This document shows, piece after piece, positions 50,315 through 58,715 of a stretch of 64,000 nt of DNA. The stretch is taken from NCBI RefSeq assembly GCF_000420845.1, contig NZ_ATVS01000005.1:62001-126000 (forward strand). The letters are read 5' to 3'. Position numbers and translations under genes: made by a program. Source of the stretch: Butyrivibrio sp. AE3009. GTDB taxonomy: Bacteria; Bacillota; Clostridia; Lachnospirales; Lachnospiraceae. Positions within the stretch are counted from its first letter, which is position 1. Each line of letters begins with the position of its first letter. The notes beneath the pieces are model-generated. The model did not search any database and was not told the origin of the DNA. It worked only from the letters and a program-made list of their open reading frames with translations.

Positions 50315-50402
50315 AGGTGCCTGTCCCCATCAACAAACTGTGAACAACACAGTCTGGAGGCAACCTAAGAAGTTCACAATTTGTTAATGGGGACAGGCAC
50401 CT
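50315..50402. repeat. 88-bp palindrome of ggggacaggcacc modules
   Basis: Arms of about 31 bp: aggtgcctgtccccatcaac ... tgtgaac against gttcaca ... ttaatggggacaggcacct. It ends 15 bp before the flgK start and holds the flgK leader; the aggagg-like ggagg follows directly after the right arm. Confidence 0.85.
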
Positions 50403-50416
50403 TGGAGGTAGTTATT

Positions 50417-52090
50417 ATGTCACTAATGGCGAATTTATACGTAGGCTCCTCCGGCCTGCAGGCAACACAGAACGCCCTGAACACCACGGCCCACAACATG
50501 GCCAACATGGATACTGACGGCTACACAAGGCAGCAGGTATCCCAGGGAACAAGAGCATATCAGACTCTTGAGAACAGATTCGATTGTATCGCCCCAAAGC
50601 AGATCGGAACCGGAGTTAACTACAATAATTGTAAACAGGTAAGAAGCGAATTTCTGGATATTTCCTACAGGAAAGAGACAGGAAGGTCGTCTTTTTATGA
50701 CGTTTCGGTAAAAGCGCTGGAGGAGATCGAGGATCAGCTTCAGGAGATGGAGGGAACGGAATTCGCCGATGCCCTCAATAACCTGTGGGTTTCGGTGCAG
50801 GAGCTGGCCAAGGATCCCTGCTCGGCGGTTAACCAGAGCGCATTGGTGACAAGAGCAAACGAATTTTTGACAAGAGCAAAAAGTGTTTATGAGGGCTTCG
50901 TTTCCTACCAGGAAAACCTGGATTCCATAGTAGTGGGAATGGTTGAAGACATCAACTACATCGGAGACCGCATAAGACAGCTCAATGAAGATATAGTAAG
51001 CATTGAATCAGGCAGAATGGAGAAGGCCAACGACCTTCGAGATGAGAGAAACCTTCTTCTGGACCAGCTGGGACAGTACGGCAAGATCGAGTATCACGAA
51101 GACATCTTCGGAAATGTTATCTGCCTCTTCGAAGGCTCCAGTTTTATCACCACAGATCACGTGAACCACATCGCCTGCGACAACTCATTATCTGAGGAAA
51201 AAGGCGGAAGCCCGGCAGGTTACAATACTCCTTACTGGGAGTACGCAGCAGTTACGGAGCTTAAGAGCGACGGCTCAAGACTGGTGATTTCAATTGACGG
51301 AGCACACGTTTTTGACCTTGAAACTCCTATCTCAACCTCAATAGATACAGATATCGGCAAGCTCAAATCAGTTCTTCTGGCAAGGGGCGACAGGAACGCC
51401 AACTATCATGACATTGTGGAGGACAAGGATTATTACAATGAAAAAATCGCACAGTCGGTAATCATGAACGTTGAGGCCGAGTTCGACCAGATGATCCACA
51501 ACATCATGGCCAAGATGAATGAGATCCTTGAAAGCGCCGAGAGTAACCCGGGAGTTCTGGACGATTCAAAGGGAATGCCCTCCGACTTCACTCTTTTCAC
51601 CGTGGCAAATGAAGATGACAAGCTGGTGTACAGGGTAGGCGAGGACAATCCTCCCGGAACAGTTATTACGGGACTTACCATAAAGAATACCCAGATTAAT
51701 CCGATACTTATACAGGATCCAACTTATTTCACCTTCAGAACCATCGACGGCAATGAAGATACAGCAACGATGACGGCTCTGAAAGAAGCTTTTACAAAAG
51801 AGGAATACGTACTTAATCCCAACGTTTCAACAAGAAACAGTTTTATCACCTACTACAACAGCCTTGTTTCCCAGGTGGCCAACTCAGCGGATGTCTACAA
51901 CTCCATCAAGGAGGCCCAGGAAAAAACAGTATCGGCGGTATCCTCCGCAAGAGAGCAGATCGTAGGCGTATCCAGCGATGAAGAACTGGAATTCATGATC
52001 ATGTTCCAGAACGCCTACAACGCATCTTCAAGATACATCAACGTAGTAAGTGAAATGCTTGAACATCTGGTATCGACTTTAGGCGCATAA
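50417..52090 (+). CDS. flgK: Flagellar hook-associated protein FlgK, paralog 1
   Basis: 557 residues from ATG 50417 (ggagg site); a repeat-derived ATG at 50381 is rejected. Hook-filament junction protein exported by the flagellar system. N-terminal rod-like domain LMANLYVGSSGLQATQNALNTTAHNMANMDTDGYTRQQV and a C-terminal coiled coil ending ELEFMIMFQNAYNASSRYINVVSEMLEHLVSTLG are both diagnostic. The central region is shorter than in paralog 2. Confidence 0.94.
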   Translation: MSLMANLYVGSSGLQATQNALNTTAHNMANMDTDGYTRQQVSQGTRAYQTLENRFDCIAPKQIGTGVNYNNCKQVRSEFLDISYRKETGRSSFYDVSVKALEEIEDQLQEMEGTEFADALNNLWVSVQELAKDPCSAVNQSALVTRANEFLTRAKSVYEGFVSYQENLDSIVVGMVEDINYIGDRIRQLNEDIVSIESGRMEKANDLRDERNLLLDQLGQYGKIEYHEDIFGNVICLFEGSSFITTDHVNHIACDNSLSEEKGGSPAGYNTPYWEYAAVTELKSDGSRLVISIDGAHVFDLETPISTSIDTDIGKLKSVLLARGDRNANYHDIVEDKDYYNEKIAQSVIMNVEAEFDQMIHNIMAKMNEILESAESNPGVLDDSKGMPSDFTLFTVANEDDKLVYRVGEDNPPGTVITGLTIKNTQINPILIQDPTYFTFRTIDGNEDTATMTALKEAFTKEEYVLNPNVSTRNSFITYYNSLVSQVANSADVYNSIKEAQEKTVSAVSSAREQIVGVSSDEELEFMIMFQNAYNASSRYINVVSEMLEHLVSTLGA

Positions 52091-52116
52091 GAACCCTTTT
52101 TTACAGGAGAAAGGCT

Positions 52117-53967
52117 ATGAGTACTTCACAATTCTTTGGACTGAATATCGCAGCATCGGGGCTTAGAGCTTCCAACGCAGCCCTGAACACAACAGCGAAT
52201 AATATCTCCAACGCCAACACCGACGGCTACAGCAGACAGAAGGTAAAACAGGAGGCCAGCGACGCCCTCAGAGTTTTTGCCACCTACGGATGTGCCGGCG
52301 CCGGTGTTGATACCATTGCAATAGAGAGAGTCCGGGACAGCTTCTACGATGTGAAGTACAGAAACAACGCACAGCTCCTGGGAGTGGCCAAGCAGAAGAA
52401 CTACTACAACAGCCTTATCGAGGAGTACCTCAGCGACGATGGGACCAGCGGCTTCTCATCACTTTTTTCCAAAATGGAGGCCTCGCTGGAGTCGGTAATG
52501 ACCGCTGCGGGAACCACAGAGACCAAGGCCACTTTCGTATCTAATGTAAAAGCGTTAACCGAATATTTTAACAATGTTTACACCAGCCTTCAGAACGAGC
52601 AGGCGGATGTTAACGCGGAGATTAAGCTCTGCGCTGACAGAATGAGTTCCATCGCTCAGGAGGTTGCCTCAATAAATCAGCAGATCAACATCATCGAGAT
52701 GACAGGAACCACAGCAAATGAGCTGAGAGATAAAAGAGATACTCTTGTGGACGAGCTGTCCAAGATGGTTTCCGTTGAGACCAAGGAAACTCCCGTTGTC
52801 GACGAGAACAATCCCAGCAGAGTAACCGGCGCTACCAGATATCAGATCTGGGTTGCGGGGGGCTACGAGCTGGTTGATACCTATGAATACAGGAAAATGA
52901 TCTGCGTCTCCAGAGAGGACGACGGCTCCACTAACCAGAACGATATCAGCGGACTGTTCGATATCAAGTGGGGAAGCGGCAATTACAAAGATGGCGATAA
53001 CATCAGCGAGCTGTCATACTTTGAGCTGGATTCCAAGCTTATAGGCGGAGAGCTCCAGGGTCTTCTGGCAATTAGAGATGGCAACAACAATCAGTATTTT
53101 CACGGAAAAGGAACCAACGTATACAAGTCAGGTGATACCTACGCCGTGGAGGTGAAGGTTGAGGCTTCTTATCTGAAGGATATGAACAAGTGCTCAATTC
53201 CTGAGGATGGCAGCATCCATATCGGAGCTAAGGATTATCGCTATGACAGCTTCGACTACGACGGAGATAGCACCTATACTTTCTATATCGATAAGAATAC
53301 TTTGACAAGTATTCCCGATAACAATGCCAATGTTTCCATCGGCTACGGAAATGACTATCAGGGAATTCCTTATTACATGTCCCAGATGAATGAGTGGATA
53401 AGGCAGTTCTCCGCAGCAACCAATACGATCATGGTAAACGGGTACACTTCAGATTCCCTGGAGGGCGTTAACCTTCTCACCGGCGCCATGGACACCAATT
53501 CAGCTGCCCAGTACAGCTACGCACAGCTCACGACACTGTCAGAGAATAAGGGTTACTATAAGCTTCGCGGCGGCAACTTCTCCGTAAACGAAGTTCTGCA
53601 GGATAACTCCGATAGACTTGCTACAAAGGCAGACGTTACGGAAGGTGAGTCGGAATTTGTTAACCTTACCAAGTTAAAAACAATGTTTGATACCCAGAAG
53701 ATCTTCAGAGGAGCCACCTCCGGAGAGTTCCTGACCAAGGTGCTGGCGGATATAGCGCTGAACAGAAGTAATTCCAATACTCTGGAGGATACCTACACCG
53801 CCCTTGAGAAGACAATTGGTAACCAGAGATTGTCGGATTCAGGTGTTGATGAAGATGAAGAGGCGTCGAATCTGGTGAAGTATCAGAGTGCTTATAATCT
53901 GTCTTCGAAGATGATACAGACATTGACGGAGATTTATGATCGGCTGATACTCCAGACGGGGGTATAA
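52117..53967 (+). CDS. flgK: Flagellar hook-associated protein FlgK, paralog 2
   Basis: 616 residues, 26 bp after the first flgK with its own aggag site. N-terminal FGLNIAASGLRASNAALNTTANNISNANTDGYSRQKV and C-terminal EEASNLVKYQSAYNLSSKMIQTLTEIYDRLILQTGV match FlgK. The middle domain differs strongly from paralog 1 (WVAGGYELVDTYEYRKMICVS, LLAIRDGNNN), and is closer to classic FlgK in that it retains the GG.L.GLL.IRD motif. A tandem pair implies either two junction layers or alternative junctions. Confidence 0.93.
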   Translation: MSTSQFFGLNIAASGLRASNAALNTTANNISNANTDGYSRQKVKQEASDALRVFATYGCAGAGVDTIAIERVRDSFYDVKYRNNAQLLGVAKQKNYYNSLIEEYLSDDGTSGFSSLFSKMEASLESVMTAAGTTETKATFVSNVKALTEYFNNVYTSLQNEQADVNAEIKLCADRMSSIAQEVASINQQINIIEMTGTTANELRDKRDTLVDELSKMVSVETKETPVVDENNPSRVTGATRYQIWVAGGYELVDTYEYRKMICVSREDDGSTNQNDISGLFDIKWGSGNYKDGDNISELSYFELDSKLIGGELQGLLAIRDGNNNQYFHGKGTNVYKSGDTYAVEVKVEASYLKDMNKCSIPEDGSIHIGAKDYRYDSFDYDGDSTYTFYIDKNTLTSIPDNNANVSIGYGNDYQGIPYYMSQMNEWIRQFSAATNTIMVNGYTSDSLEGVNLLTGAMDTNSAAQYSYAQLTTLSENKGYYKLRGGNFSVNEVLQDNSDRLATKADVTEGESEFVNLTKLKTMFDTQKIFRGATSGEFLTKVLADIALNRSNSNTLEDTYTALEKTIGNQRLSDSGVDEDEEASNLVKYQSAYNLSSKMIQTLTEIYDRLILQTGV

Positions 53968-54091
53968 AATATAGGACGGATTTGTAATAGGATGGATAAA
54001 TAGGATGGAACAGAGAAATGTCAGCTATTCGTATAAAGCGAGTGGCAGGCATTTTTTGCGGATAATGAGGTCTACTATAAGCGTACGCCAC

Positions 54092-54211
54092 CCTTGACAG
54101 CACAAAGAATAATTGCTGCGTTGTATCCACCGACGGCGAAGAACTCAGGAACAATTAAGTATTTCTCCGGCGCAGGCAGCAGTGTAGCAATTATTCTTTG
54201 CACTATCAAGG
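54092..54211. repeat. 120-bp inverted repeat
   Basis: Arms ccttgacagcacaaagaata-attgctgc and gcagtgtagcaattattctt-tgcactatcaagg pair over about 28 bp with a few mismatches. Confidence 0.8.
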
Positions 54212-54311
54212 GCAAGCCGCTTATGCGGTGGCTGGTTTTCTTACCTCGGGCTCAGAATCTAGGAACAAAAAGGAGAGTTACTCGATATTCTAGAATATCT
54301 ATTTGGGGTCA

Positions 54312-54434
54312 GGCATATGAATGAAAGGTAGCGGCATGTATTCGTATGCCTTGCTCGGAGTATATCGAAGAATAGTTATAGCATTCTAGAGAATAATGCA
54401 TACTAGATCATTATTTTTCTTTTCATTCGTATGC
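54312..54434. repeat. Inverted repeat with gcatacgaa-like arms
   Basis: Outer arms ggcatatgaatgaaagg and cttttcattcgtatgc; inside are tattcgtatgcc and aataatg ... cattatt followed by tttttc. Confidence 0.6.
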
Positions 54435-54680
54435 TTCTTTAGCCTGGAGGGACTTATAGTGGCCCTCGTTATGCATACTGAAGGGAGTTTGTTTTCTGCT
54501 TTAATATGCATTTAGAGCTTAAATCATCAACTGATAACTCAATCAGATCTTAGAAATGCATACGAAAGTCATCTAAAATAATAATTTGATGTAGGTGTCA
54601 AAAGTATCTTTTGACACCATATGATAAAAAGCTACACCTCGAACTATTCTTGTGATAACTAAGGCAAATAGCAAGAACCA

Positions 54681-54715
54681 AGCCGGCAGCTGCAACAAAG
54701 CAGCTGCCTAAGGCT
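54681..54715. repeat. Strong GC-rich hairpin
   Basis: agcc-ggcagctgc-aacaaa-gcagctgcc-taa-ggct, a 13-bp stem. No T run follows, so it is not an obvious terminator. Confidence 0.7.
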
Positions 54716-54837
54716 TACAAGTGATTGTTGTGACGCAGTCTCTGAAACATATCGCTTACCATGCAAGGGTTCGTTCAGGTTTGCACTATATAGGAATTAT
54801 CGCGCCAGGGAACATGCACCTCGGAGCCATAGCACAG

Positions 54838-55110
54838 GACAAAGTGTAAAAGGGCGGGAGGCGACAGGGGCGAGATAGGTGGGGACGGCGGAAGTAGCGG
54901 AAAAATGCGCAGTTCTTGTACGACGACATGATTTTCAAAACGAGAGAAAGAAGGAATGGCGACTGTCCACGAATAGGCATGAGTAGGAGACATTCCTTCT
55001 TGATAGAGTTTTAGAAAATCAGGAGGCGCACGAAAACCAGTGTTTTTACGGTGCTTTCGGCGGTCACAACTGTCTCGCCCCTGTCGCCTCCCGTCCTTTT
55101 ATACTTTGTC
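54838..55110. repeat. 273-bp element with 38-bp inverted ends
   Basis: Left end gacaaagtgtaaaagggcgg ... gacaggggcgaga pairs with right end tctcgcccctgtc ... ccttttatactttgtc with a few mismatches. Inside is a perfect 11-bp pair aagaaggaatg / cattccttctt. The internal segment 54971-55063 has a related inverted copy at 58525-58620. Confidence 0.8.
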
Positions 55111-55125
55111 AGTCATAGTACGGGT

Positions 55126-55152
55126 TAAGTTCCCGGCGGCAATTGCCGATAA
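55126..55152 (+). promoter_or_regulatory. SigD promoter of flgL
   Basis: taag (55126-55129), 15 bp, gccgataa (55145-55152). The -10 is consensus; the -35 has one mismatch. Confidence 0.72.
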
Positions 55153-55224
55153 TAGTAGTGAAAATGAATGAATTTGCATGGATGCGTAGGTTTCAGAGAC
55201 AAGGATTGTCTGTGGAGGTTTTTT

Positions 55225-57336
55225 ATGCGCATCACCAACAAGATCATGCAGAATAATTCTCTTTACAATATCAACAACAACAAGGTCACCGAGGATCAGC
55301 TCAACACCATGATGGCCACCGGCAAAAAGATCACCCGCCCCTCAGATGACCCTGTTATCGCAATAAGGGCTCTCCGCCTTCGAAGCAACGTTACCCAGCT
55401 CTCACAATATTATGAGAAAAACTGCAAAGACGCCGAAAGCTGGCTGGACATCACAGCCGATGCTCTTTCCACCGTCACTTCTGTTCTCACCGACTGCGTA
55501 AAGCAGGCCACCAAGGGCGCCAACATGGACCTTACCGTGGACGACCTGGATATCATTGTTTCACAGCTTGATTCCCTGGCAAAAGAATACTACTCAACAG
55601 GTAATGTAGACTACGCAGGAAGATACATTTTTACCGGATACAGAACAGATACGCCTCTTACCTTCGATAAAACCACTTCTGCTGATTATACGGATGTCCA
55701 GGATCAGTTCGATGCGGTTGATATTTCCGAATCAAAAAGAATGATCGGTAAGCATATGCTTGACGCAAAAGACCTGGTAAGCTCAAGCGCAGAGCCGGTC
55801 AAGCAGAGTGACATTTATGAATGTACCGTAGGAAGGATCAGACTGTCCTACGATAGCCTGAATTATACTAATCCCGGCGACGACCCCATCGCCCAGGGCG
55901 AAACAGCAGCAACTCTCAAATGGAGAGAACAACTGACTCAGCCCGCCACCAGTACCGTAACCACCACCACCCAGATAATCAATTTTACCTATACCACAGA
56001 GACCAACGAGACCAGATATGTTGCCATTCCTGTGGATCCGGAGGGGGAAAAGAATTACAGGGTTACGGATGAAACAGGAAATACTTACGAGGTAGCTGTT
56101 ACTAATACCGGTAACTACAACATATATATAAATGGCGACAAATCAGCTCCCGGACTCATAGTAGATCCCAACGGAATCGTGGACAGCGACCACCTGGGAA
56201 AAGGAATCGCAGCAGCTCAGACCACAATTGAGACCAAGAGCATTTCCGCCATCACCTATACTGCGGAAGACAATAAGCCTGTGACCGTGAATCTTCCTCT
56301 TTTACCAGCGATTGGACAGTCCTATCAGATCGAACTCAACGAGGATGGCTTCAGAGCAACGGTCAACAGTGACGGAACATATACAATCGTAGACGAAAGA
56401 ATTGCTGAAAATGCAGATGGATCAACTTCCCAGAACGTTATTCAGGTAACCGGAAACGGAAGTATCAACAGCTCCTACAAGGAAACCAGCCTTACAATAG
56501 GCTATAAAAACATTATTTACTCCACCAGCAGCGAAGAGGAGATTGATGCAGCATATATCGATCTTGAAGAGCATCCCACGGGAGCAAGGGCGTATCTCAA
56601 TGCGGCAACAGGTGAGGTCCTTCTTAACAAGGAACTTCAGGAAAAGCTGGTAACCATGCCTGACCTTATTGGCACCAAGTGTATAGACGTTGTCTATGAT
56701 AAAAAGGAATGGAAGAGCGGCGACATAAGACCCGAGAATCTGTTTGCTTGTGATTATACCGACAGTAACGGCAAGCTTATTCGCTACAACAAGGGTAATG
56801 CCGCACACAACATAGCTTACGATGTAGGATTTGCTCAGTCGGTAATAGTTAATACTACTGCAGATGCTGTTTTTACCACGGATGTAAAAAGAAATGTGGA
56901 AGATCTTAAGAGAATACTTAATGAGCTTCAACAGATATCAGGAACTCTGGCAACGCTTAAAGACAAAAGAGATGCTTCTACAGATAAAGATTATAAGGAA
57001 AAGCTTGAGCAGGATATAGCGGCTGCAACTAAGGTCTATGATCACCTTAGGCAGCAGATCCAGAAGGAATTTGAGCACAAGATCACCTCAATGCAGCAGT
57101 GCCTCGACACCGCCAACATCGCGGTAACCGACAACGGAACCAGATCCAAGAGACTCGAACTTGTGAACTCAAGACTCATGACTCAGACCACCACCTTCAA
57201 GACCCTTCAGTCAGAGAACGAGGACATAGATATAGCCGAGGCCGCCACTAACCTAACAACAGCCCAGGTCACATATGAGGCCAGCCTCATGGCCACCGGA
57301 AAGATCAGTCAGACGAGTTTGATGAACTACATCTGA
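55225..57336 (+). CDS. flgL: Flagellar hook-associated protein FlgL, long form
   Basis: 703 residues from ATG 55225 (ggagg site; the longer TTG-initiated frame from 55168 is rejected). Flagellin-like N terminus MRITNKIMQNNSLYNINNNKVTEDQLNTMMATGKKITRPSDDPVIAIRALRLRSNV and C terminus NSRLMTQTTTFKTLQSENEDIDIAEAATNLTTAQVTYEASLMATGKISQTSLMNYI identify FlgL. It is more than twice the usual length (about 300) because of a large central insertion (about residues 200-560) rich in Thr and beta-type sequence, probably surface-exposed domains on the junction. Confidence 0.92.
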   Translation: MRITNKIMQNNSLYNINNNKVTEDQLNTMMATGKKITRPSDDPVIAIRALRLRSNVTQLSQYYEKNCKDAESWLDITADALSTVTSVLTDCVKQATKGANMDLTVDDLDIIVSQLDSLAKEYYSTGNVDYAGRYIFTGYRTDTPLTFDKTTSADYTDVQDQFDAVDISESKRMIGKHMLDAKDLVSSSAEPVKQSDIYECTVGRIRLSYDSLNYTNPGDDPIAQGETAATLKWREQLTQPATSTVTTTTQIINFTYTTETNETRYVAIPVDPEGEKNYRVTDETGNTYEVAVTNTGNYNIYINGDKSAPGLIVDPNGIVDSDHLGKGIAAAQTTIETKSISAITYTAEDNKPVTVNLPLLPAIGQSYQIELNEDGFRATVNSDGTYTIVDERIAENADGSTSQNVIQVTGNGSINSSYKETSLTIGYKNIIYSTSSEEEIDAAYIDLEEHPTGARAYLNAATGEVLLNKELQEKLVTMPDLIGTKCIDVVYDKKEWKSGDIRPENLFACDYTDSNGKLIRYNKGNAAHNIAYDVGFAQSVIVNTTADAVFTTDVKRNVEDLKRILNELQQISGTLATLKDKRDASTDKDYKEKLEQDIAAATKVYDHLRQQIQKEFEHKITSMQQCLDTANIAVTDNGTRSKRLELVNSRLMTQTTTFKTLQSENEDIDIAEAATNLTTAQVTYEASLMATGKISQTSLMNYI

Positions 57337-57412
57337 TGATATAGGTCTTCAAAGCCAAACAAATTTCATGCTCGCATGATAATTTGCTTGGCCTTGAAGA
57401 CCGAACAAGGAT
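57334..57412 (+). repeat. Post-stop hairpin element, copy 2
   Basis: Starts with the flgL stop (tgatgatatagg). Arms ggtcttcaaagccaaacaaa and tttgcttggccttgaagacc enclose tcatgc-tc-gcatga, and the element ends in gaccgaacaa. The architecture is shared with 851-931. Confidence 0.7.
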
Positions 57413-57700
57413 GAGGAAAAAAGACATGCGTAGTTTACCGAATAAGCGAAGGTTATTATTGTATGAGCATGTCGATTTCCGAATCCTTGTAGCATGACGA
57501 GAGCGTTTTTTGCGGAGTCATGCGTATATCATCAAAAACTATGGCGCCTCAATTCACAGACTTCATCACCATAAGTAGTGGATATTAAAACATTATCGGG
57601 TAACCAAATCATCTCAATTTAAAAAATAGTAGCTATGTGTCGAAATAACGTATATAATTAATAAGTAGTAGTGTCTATCAAGGACAATGGAGGTTATAAC
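57413..57700 (+). other. Intergenic leader before fliW
   Basis: Contains no gene that I can support. A degenerate SigD-like string, taaa-N15-gtcgaaat (57620-57646), lies upstream of fliW and is only a weak match. Confidence 0.4.
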
Positions 57701-58156
57701 ATGAAATTAGCAACAAGGATTTTTGGCGATGTTGAAATTGAAGATAGCAAGATAATCTCTTTTCCAAACGGCATTATCGGATTCCCGGACTTAAAGCGTT
57801 TCACGCTCATGCACGACGAAGAGGGCGGGACCAATACTATTCAGTGGCTTCAGTCAATTGAAGAGCCGAACTTTGCAATGCCTGTTATGGATCCTCTTAT
57901 TGTATGCCCTGATTACAATCCACAGGTTGACCGTCAGAATATCATAGATATTGGGGAGCTGGTGGATGATGAGCTGCTGGTGCTGGTAACAGTTACTGTG
58001 CCTCATGATCTTAAACAGATGACGGTTAATCTTAAGGGCCCCTTCATCATCAATGTACATGATATGAAGGCTGCACAGAGTATCATTGATAACGACGAAT
58101 ACCCGGTAAAATTCCCTATCTATGATATCCTGCAGAAAAACAAAGAGAATGCCTGA
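57701..58156 (+). CDS. fliW: Flagellar assembly factor FliW
   Basis: 151 residues from ATG 57701 (ggagg site). Binds flagellin and antagonises CsrA, coupling flagellin translation to its export. Family motifs: FGDVEIEDSKIISFPNGIIGFPDLKRFTL, ...WLQSIEEPNFAMPV, LVLVTVTVPHD and NLKGPFIINV. Followed 41 bp later by csrA, the standard partner-switch pair. Confidence 0.95.
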   Translation: MKLATRIFGDVEIEDSKIISFPNGIIGFPDLKRFTLMHDEEGGTNTIQWLQSIEEPNFAMPVMDPLIVCPDYNPQVDRQNIIDIGELVDDELLVLVTVTVPHDLKQMTVNLKGPFIINVHDMKAAQSIIDNDEYPVKFPIYDILQKNKENA

Positions 58157-58197
58157 CCGACACTGACTAATTACGCAACCATGGAGGGAGAAAGAGA

Positions 58198-58413
58198 ATG
58201 TTAGCATTATCCAGAAAAAAGAATGAAGCAATTATCATTAACAACAACATTGAGATTACTGTATTGGATATCAGAGGGGATCAGGTAAAACTTGGAATCG
58301 CAGCGCCTAAGGAGATTCCGATCTATCGTAAGGAAGTTTACCTTCAGATACAGCAGGAGAATAAGCAGGCAACTGACGTCGCCAGTCTTGATGCACTCAA
58401 GAAGCTGCTTTAA
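58198..58413 (+). CDS. csrA: Carbon storage regulator CsrA
   Basis: 71 residues. Dimeric RNA-binding protein recognising GGA motifs in hairpin loops; in Firmicutes it represses flagellin translation. Sequence [55 protein letters not shown] is diagnostic, including the RNA-contacting N-terminal LALSRK and the I.R.E region. Strong ggaggga site. Confidence 0.97.
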   Translation: MLALSRKKNEAIIINNNIEITVLDIRGDQVKLGIAAPKEIPIYRKEVYLQIQQENKQATDVASLDALKKLL

Positions 58414-58432
58414 ATCTATATTGTTATTTCCG

Positions 58433-58470
58433 GCGGTTGTCATTAAATGGCAGCCGCTGTTTTCTTTTTA
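58433..58470 (+). terminator. Probable csrA terminator
   Basis: cggcggttgtcat ... atggcagccgctg pairs loosely over 12 bp and is followed by ttttctttttag. Confidence 0.65.
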
Positions 58471-58524
58471 GATAGGACGGGCAAAATGGCGAAGGAAGCA
58501 AGTGGCCTGCAGCGGAGAAAATAT

Positions 58525-58620
58525 GGCCGACGAAAGCACTGTGAAAACGCTGGTTTTCGTGCGCCTCGTGATTCTCTAAGGCTCGATGCCAAAGGAATGC
58601 CTCCTACTCATGCCAACTCG
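58525..58620 (-). repeat. Related copy of the 54971-55063 segment
   Basis: In inverted orientation the two share ctggttttcgtgcgcctc, gatt.tctaa, aaggaatg.ctcctactc and catgcc, with gaaagcac before them. Similarity is about three quarters over 95 bp. The 38-bp inverted ends of the first copy are not obvious here. Confidence 0.75.
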
Positions 58621-58715
58621 CCGGAAATAGGCTTTGGGGCGGCAATCCTTGGGGAGAGGGAAGAGTTAAGGTTATTGGAGTAGTGGGATTATTGGGGGGG
58701 TGTTATTGAGGGGTA

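Larger units (their letters stand above)
53968..55224. other. 1.26 kb non-coding region rich in large inverted repeats
   Basis: No ORF here has a ribosome site or family resemblance. It holds four structured elements listed separately (54092-54211, 54312-54434, 54681-54715, 54838-55110), a small hairpin ggtgtcaaaag-tat-cttttgacacc (54594-54619) and, at its end, the SigD promoter of flgL. Strings such as atgcatac and attcgtatgc recur between 54310 and 54565. Confidence 0.75.
58414..58715. other. Intergenic region with a repeat element
   Basis: After csrA, ttccggcggttgtcattaaatggcagccgctg forms a terminator-like hairpin (58430-58458) followed by ttttcttttt. The remainder holds the repeat copy at 58525-58620. 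The ORF at 58447-58683 overlaps these structures and is not supported as a gene. Confidence 0.6.

Noticed and set aside
54094..54324. Small ORFs in the flgK-flgL gap (also at 54775-54993 minus)
   Set aside because: They lie across inverted-repeat arms, lack ribosome sites and have no protein-like pattern.
58447..58683. 78-codon ORF after csrA
   Set aside because: Overlaps the csrA terminator and the repeat copy at 58525-58620, is unlike any protein, and has no ribosome site.
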